A DNA stretch of 10,212 bases from DATDAH01 sp036525535 (GTDB lineage: Bacteria; Actinomycetota; Acidimicrobiia; Acidimicrobiales; DATDAH01). The notes under the pieces were generated by a model that saw only the letters and a list, made by a program, of their open reading frames with translations, was not told the DNA's origin and made no database searches. The position numbers and the translations under genes are program-made. The stretch is taken from the NCBI GenBank assembly GCA_036525535.1, contig DATDAH010000263.1, positions 1 through 10,212 of the forward strand. The letters are read 5' to 3'. Below are positions 7,525 through 10,212 of this stretch, piece by piece (the first letter of the stretch is position 1; the number at the start of each line of letters is the position of its first letter).

Positions 7525-8322
7525 ATGCCGACGAGTGTCCTGGACGTCGAGGATCACAACCACTTGCGCGTCCTTCGCCTGAACCGTCCGGAGCGCAAGA
7601 ACGCCCTCAACGGTCTGCTCCTCCAGGCGATCGGCGATGCGGTGCGCGCCGCGGCCCTCGACCCCGACGTCTGGGCGCTGGCGCTGACGGGCAACGGCGA
7701 TGCGTTCTGCTCCGGTCTCGACCTCAGCGAGGCGAGTGAGACCGACGACACCGACGGCGCTGATCCACCACCGGAGGCAGACGAGCGTGACTCCTTCGTG
7801 ACGGTCATGCGCGTCGAGTGCGAGAAGCCGATCCTGGCCGGAATCAACGGCGCTGCTGTCGGCATCGGCGTCTCCCTCGCCATGGCCGCCGACATCCGCA
7901 TCGCGGCACCGTCGGCGCGCCTGCATCCCGGTTACGCCCGTGTCGGGACATCACCCGACGGCGGCGCGACGCTCACGGTCACCGCCGCGCTCGGCTACGA
8001 GAGGGCGATGCGCTTCTTCCTCGAACAGCGCATGGTGTCCGCCGCCGAGGCACTCGATCTCGGTCTGGTCGGAGAGGTCACGGCCAGCGACGACGTGTTC
8101 CCCGAGCGGTTCCTCGCCTATGGGCAGATGCTCGCCGGCGTCGCACCGATCGCGGCACAGCAGACGAAGCGCCTCCTCAGCCGGGCCACGACCCCGTCGG
8201 ACCTGCGCGAGCACCTCGACGACGAGATCCGGATGGCGTTGCACGGATTGTCGACGGACGACAGCCACGAAGCCGTCCGGGCCATGATGACGAAGGCGAC
8301 ACCGGAGTTCCGCGGGCACTGA
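7525..8322 (+). CDS. Enoyl-CoA hydratase/isomerase (crotonase) family protein
   Basis: A 265-residue acyl-CoA enzyme of the crotonase superfamily. The N-terminus has RLNRPERKNAL; the first oxyanion-hole segment is GDAFCSGLDLS (58-68) and the second is NGAAVGIG (108-115), followed by AMAADIRIA. The two glutamates of classical enoyl-CoA hydratase are absent: by alignment of motifs, S117 and Y137 occupy those positions. An aspartate, D145 (GTSPDGGAT), sits where PaaG-type isomerases and 4-chlorobenzoyl-CoA dehalogenase carry their catalytic Asp. Isomerase or another crotonase reaction therefore fits better than hydration. The start ATG follows GGGAGGT too closely, but AGGGA around 7508-7512 gives acceptable spacing. 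The 223 bases upstream (7302-7524) hold no gene, and I see no convincing promoter or terminator there. The gene converges on the aminotransferase gene across a hairpin. Substrate unknown. Confidence 0.9.
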   Translation: MPTSVLDVEDHNHLRVLRLNRPERKNALNGLLLQAIGDAVRAAALDPDVWALALTGNGDAFCSGLDLSEASETDDTDGADPPPEADERDSFVTVMRVECEKPILAGINGAAVGIGVSLAMAADIRIAAPSARLHPGYARVGTSPDGGATLTVTAALGYERAMRFFLEQRMVSAAEALDLGLVGEVTASDDVFPERFLAYGQMLAGVAPIAAQQTKRLLSRATTPSDLREHLDDEIRMALHGLSTDDSHEAVRAMMTKATPEFRGH

Positions 8323-8329
8323 ACCCCGT

Positions 8330-8352
8330 GCCGGTCGGCTAGGGCGACCGGC
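8330..8352. terminator. Hairpin between convergent genes, probable two-way terminator
   Basis: GCCGGTCG (8330-8337) and CGACCGGC (8345-8352) form a perfect 8-base-pair stem with a 7-base loop. It lies 7 bases after the crotonase stop and 23 bases beyond the end of the convergent aminotransferase gene. There is no T-tract on either side, as is common in high-GC actinobacteria, so the termination role rests on position and stem strength. Confidence 0.6.
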
Positions 8353-8375
8353 GGGTGACCCGGCCCGGTGGGTGC

Positions 8376-9548
8376 TCAGTGAGGGAGTGAGGTGAGAGCG
8401 GCGATGAGGGCGTCGATGTCGGTGCCATCGTTGTAGGGGGCCAGGGAGACACGGATCCGTCCCCCGCGGGAACCGCAGACGATGCGGGCGGCGGTCAGGC
8501 GCGACAGCGTGTCGGCGGGCAGGTCGCCCTCCCGCCCCAACGAGATCAGGTGGCGAGCGGCACCGGCGGCGTCCAGGTCCCGGAACGGTCGCCACCCGAA
8601 CGGCCGAAGCCCTTCGAGCAGGTGGCGGCCGAGCGTCTCGGCGTGCCCGGAGATCTCTGCCGCACCGACGGCGAGCAGTTCGGTGATCGCCGCCGTCAGC
8701 CCGGCCACCGAGACATAGGACATCGTCGACTGCGTGTAGCGCCGCCCACCCTCGGCGAGCAGCAGCCGGGTGGCGTCGAAGGAGAAGGGATCGGGTGTCC
8801 CCATCCAGCCCGGCAGCGGTGGGGGGCGATCGAGCAACGACTCGTGGATGGCCCCGATGGCCACCCCACCATGGCCGCCCAGCCACTTGTACCCGCTCGA
8901 CACGATCAGGTCGGCGTCCCAGGCGGCCGCGTCGATCGGCTCCGCTCCCGCCTCCTGGGATGCATCGATCACCAGCCGAGCGCCGACGGCATCGGTGGCG
9001 GCCCGGAGCCGAGGCACATCGACACGACTCCCGGTGGCGTACTGCACCGAGCCCACGGCGACGACCGCCGTCGTCTCGTCGACCGCGGCGACGACGGCAT
9101 CGGTCAGGTCCGTGGTCGCGGTGTCGAGCACGAAGTGGACCCCAGGCCCGCCTCGATCCTCGGCCAGCAACCACGGGCGGGTCACTGCCGGGAAGTCGGT
9201 GGCGACCAGCACCACGGTGCGGTCCGCGGGCGGCGCCAGCAGCAGCGGCGCCTGACCCAGGAGCTCGCTGGCCCCGGACAGCAAGGCGACCTGGCTCTCA
9301 TCGGTGCCCAGCACCGCCGCCGCCTGGGCCCTCAGAGCCCCGAGGTAGGCCACCTCGTCCTCGTCGCTGAGGTGCAGGTTGCCGTGACGGCCGACGTCGT
9401 CGAGGAATCGGTGCATGGCCTCGACCGCCGGGCGACCCAAGAGCCCGAGTGCTGCCTGGTTGAGGTAGACCGCTTCGCCGAGGCTGGCGTAGTCGGCACG
9501 AGGCAACACCGCCGCCAGAAGGTCCTCGTTGTCTCGCGACCCATCCAC
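8376..9548 (-). CDS. Class V aminotransferase-like PLP enzyme (cysteine desulfurase/epimerase fold)
   Basis: A 390-residue fold-type I PLP enzyme. The Schiff-base lysine is K221 in SSGYKWLGGHGG. D195 in VIDASQEAG would pair with the pyridine nitrogen, and Q198 follows it. SGASELL (91-97) is the phosphate-cup region. YTQSTMSY (271-278) matches the segment contributed by the second subunit. R366 in RIRVSLAPYND is the likely substrate-carboxylate arginine. I do not see a clear desulfurase-type mobile cysteine loop; the only late cysteine is C358. A lyase or epimerase-like reaction is therefore as likely as desulfuration, and I give no gene name. The start is a GTG at 9548; the nearby ATG at 9544 is out of frame. 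No Shine-Dalgarno is seen. A TAGAAC six bases upstream could be a -10 of a leaderless promoter, but this is weak. The gene diverges from the ArsR gene, with 278 bases between them. Confidence 0.88.
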   Translation of the reverse strand: MDGSRDNEDLLAAVLPRADYASLGEAVYLNQAALGLLGRPAVEAMHRFLDDVGRHGNLHLSDEDEVAYLGALRAQAAAVLGTDESQVALLSGASELLGQAPLLLAPPADRTVVLVATDFPAVTRPWLLAEDRGGPGVHFVLDTATTDLTDAVVAAVDETTAVVAVGSVQYATGSRVDVPRLRAATDAVGARLVIDASQEAGAEPIDAAAWDADLIVSSGYKWLGGHGGVAIGAIHESLLDRPPPLPGWMGTPDPFSFDATRLLLAEGGRRYTQSTMSYVSVAGLTAAITELLAVGAAEISGHAETLGRHLLEGLRPFGWRPFRDLDAAGAARHLISLGREGDLPADTLSRLTAARIVCGSRGGRIRVSLAPYNDGTDIDALIAALTSLPH

Positions 9549-9660
9549 GACTGAGTTCTAGCCCGACGCCGTTTCGGCGAGGCGTACCTGATCGACAAGC
9601 GCCACTCCCGCGGGCCGGCAGGGGGCAGTTGGCGTTCAAGGCACGCGACCCGATCGCGAG

Positions 9661-9680
9661 AACCCCGGGATACCGGGGTT
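9661..9680. repeat. 20-base perfect dyad in the divergent intergenic region
   Basis: AACCCCGG (9661-9668) and CCGGGGTT (9673-9680) are perfect inverted repeats around GATA. A shorter dyad, CGCGA-CCCGA-TCGCG (9644-9658), abuts it. Both lie between divergent genes, where a terminator is not expected, so an operator or a structured leader element for the minus-strand gene is more plausible. A terminator for an unseen small transcript cannot be excluded. Confidence 0.4.
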
Positions 9681-9704
9681 TCCCCAGGTCAGAGACCAGT
9701 TCGG

Positions 9705-9756
9705 ACTGACCACCAGTGACCATCAGTGAGGATTAGTGACCACCATTTCGTGGTCT
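9705..9756. promoter_or_regulatory. Four 10-base iterons ending in a dyad, operator copy 2
   Basis: Four units follow each other with exactly 10-base periodicity: actgaccacc (9705), agtgaccatc (9715), agtgaggatt (9725) and agtgaccacc (9735). The last unit runs into the dyad GACCAC-6-GTGGTC (9738-9755). The final 21 bases (9736-9756) are identical to 8-28. One unit per helical turn would put bound proteins on one face of the DNA, as with OmpR-type or SARP-type regulators, although SARP heptamers are usually 11 bases apart. The array ends 70 bases before the ArsR start and could serve it or the divergent aminotransferase gene. Confidence 0.6.
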
Positions 9757-9792
9757 TTCTGTCACCGGACCGCGGCAACTGATTCCTCCCGC

Positions 9793-9820
9793 TTGACGCA
9801 TGCCGATATCGGCATATGAT
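9793..9820 (+). promoter_or_regulatory. Sigma-70-type promoter of the ArsR gene, probably leaderless
   Basis: TTGACG (9793-9798) and TATGAT (9815-9820) are separated by 16 bases and are near-consensus -35 and -10 boxes. The -10 ends six bases before the ATG at 9827, so transcription should begin at or within a base or two of the start codon. No Shine-Dalgarno precedes that ATG. Leaderless mRNAs are common in actinobacteria. Confidence 0.7.
9800..9815. promoter_or_regulatory. 16-base palindrome in the promoter spacer, likely ArsR operator
   Basis: ATGCCGATATCGGCAT is a perfect palindrome filling the spacer between the -35 and -10 boxes of the ArsR promoter and touching the -10. A dimer bound there would block RNA polymerase. 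This is the standard arrangement for self-repression by an ArsR-family protein, and the adjacent gene encodes one. Binding is inferred from position and symmetry. Confidence 0.65.
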
Positions 9821-9826
9821 GCGTCC

Positions 9827-10168
9827 ATGGCCCGAGCAGCGACGACGTCGGACGTCTTCAACGCGATCGCCGAGCCGCAGCGCCGGAAGATCCTGGTACT
9901 GCTGCGGGCGGGTGAGCGGCCGGTGACCGAGTTGGCCCAGGAGCTGGGGATGGCCCAGCCGGGGGCGTCCAAACACCTGCGGGTGCTCCGGGAGGTCGGG
10001 CTGGTGCGGGACCGCAAGGCAGGCAAGCAGCGCCTGTACGGCCTTGACGCCCGCGGGCTGCGACCGGTCCACGAGTGGACCGGCGGGTTCGAGCGGTTCT
10101 GGAACGAGAGCTTCGACCGGCTGGACGAGTACGTGCAGGACCTCAAGCAGGCAAGGCAGGAGGAGTAG
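9827..10168 (+). CDS. ArsR/SmtB-family transcriptional repressor
   Basis: A 113-residue winged-helix repressor. The N-terminus FNAIAEPQRRKILVLL is the typical first helix pair. The helix-turn-helix spans about residues 33-60 (VTELAQELGMAQPGASKHLRVLREVGLV), and the wing is RDRKAGKQRLYGL (61-73). There are no cysteines and no metal-site ELCVCDL motif, so metal sensing is unlikely. The C-terminal WTGGFERFWNESFDRLDEYVQDLK is characteristic of the ArsR subgroup commonly paired with SRPBCC/AHSA1-domain proteins. I chose the ATG at 9827 rather than the one at 9800, because 9800 lies inside the promoter and operator. The gene is probably self-repressed through the 9800-9815 palindrome and heads an operon with the gene starting 3 bases after its stop. 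The 10-base iteron array further upstream suggests a second regulator. Confidence 0.9.
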   Translation: MARAATTSDVFNAIAEPQRRKILVLLRAGERPVTELAQELGMAQPGASKHLRVLREVGLVRDRKAGKQRLYGLDARGLRPVHEWTGGFERFWNESFDRLDEYVQDLKQARQEE

Positions 10169-10171
10169 CTG

Positions 10172-10212
10172 ATGAGCGCGACGGGACGAGGAGCGCCGGC
10201 GCAGTCCGCGAC
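10172..10212 (+). CDS. Start of a gene downstream of ArsR (partial)
   Basis: An ATG at 10172 lies three bases after the ArsR stop and is preceded by AGGAGG (10158-10163) with 8-base spacing. Only 13 full codons are visible (MSATGRGAPAQSA) before the window ends. They show no recognisable domain. By analogy with this ArsR subgroup, an SRPBCC/AHSA1 (START-like) protein would be the expected partner. This is inference from context only. Confidence 0.6.
   Translation, partial: MSATGRGAPAQSA

Noticed and set aside
8550..9554. A long plus-strand frame antisense to the aminotransferase-like gene
   Set aside because: The minus-strand product has a full set of PLP-enzyme motifs. The plus-strand translation has no recognisable motif and is of shadow composition.
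9705..9756. The short repeats considered as a CRISPR array or a replication origin
   Set aside because: Units are only 10 bases with no spacers, and there are no cas or replication-initiator genes nearby.

Overview
The window is GC-rich, with codon third positions almost all G or C. It carries actinobacterial signatures: an FHA-plus-class-III-cyclase protein, a SARP (BTAD) regulator module fused to a Ser/Thr kinase and a STAND NTPase with WD40 repeats, and an ArsR gene that looks leaderless. I read it as the chromosome of a high-GC actinobacterium, possibly Acidimicrobiia-like. The phylum is fairly secure; the class is a guess. I see no tRNA, rRNA, CRISPR array, transposase or integrase.

Layout. 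Positions 1-85 hold an operator-like dyad and the leader of a class I SAM-dependent methyltransferase gene (86-871, +). Facing it is a small membrane-protein gene on the minus strand (823-1043) that appears broken by a one-base frameshift. A 113-base divergent gap follows, then the central unit: an FHA/nucleotide-cyclase protein (about 1157-2074, +) overlapping by 8 bases a 1744-residue protein (2067-7301, +). That protein has the order SARP DNA-binding/BTAD, Ser/Thr kinase, nSTAND1 NTPase, transmembrane helix, WD40-like propeller. After 223 bases with no gene comes a crotonase-family gene (7525-8322, +). It converges across a hairpin (8330-8352) on a class V PLP-dependent aminotransferase-like gene (8376-9548, -). 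The divergent region 9549-9826 is dense in regulatory signals: a 20-base dyad, four 10-base iterons ending in a dyad, and a promoter with a 16-base palindrome in its spacer. It leads into an ArsR-family repressor (9827-10168, +) followed 3 bases later by the first 13 codons of another gene.

How the parts may work together. The FHA/cyclase and the kinase/STAND giant are translationally coupled and make a coherent signalling pair: a kinase that could phosphorylate threonines, an FHA domain that could read phosphothreonine, and a cyclase-fold output. The giant also has a SARP-type DNA-binding domain on the same chain, seemingly tied to the membrane, with a WD40 sensor beyond the membrane helix. 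This is the most unusual object in the window.

A 21-base sequence is perfectly repeated at positions 8-28 and 9736-9756, each time upstream of a plus-strand gene. This suggests that one unidentified regulator controls both the methyltransferase and the ArsR end of the window.
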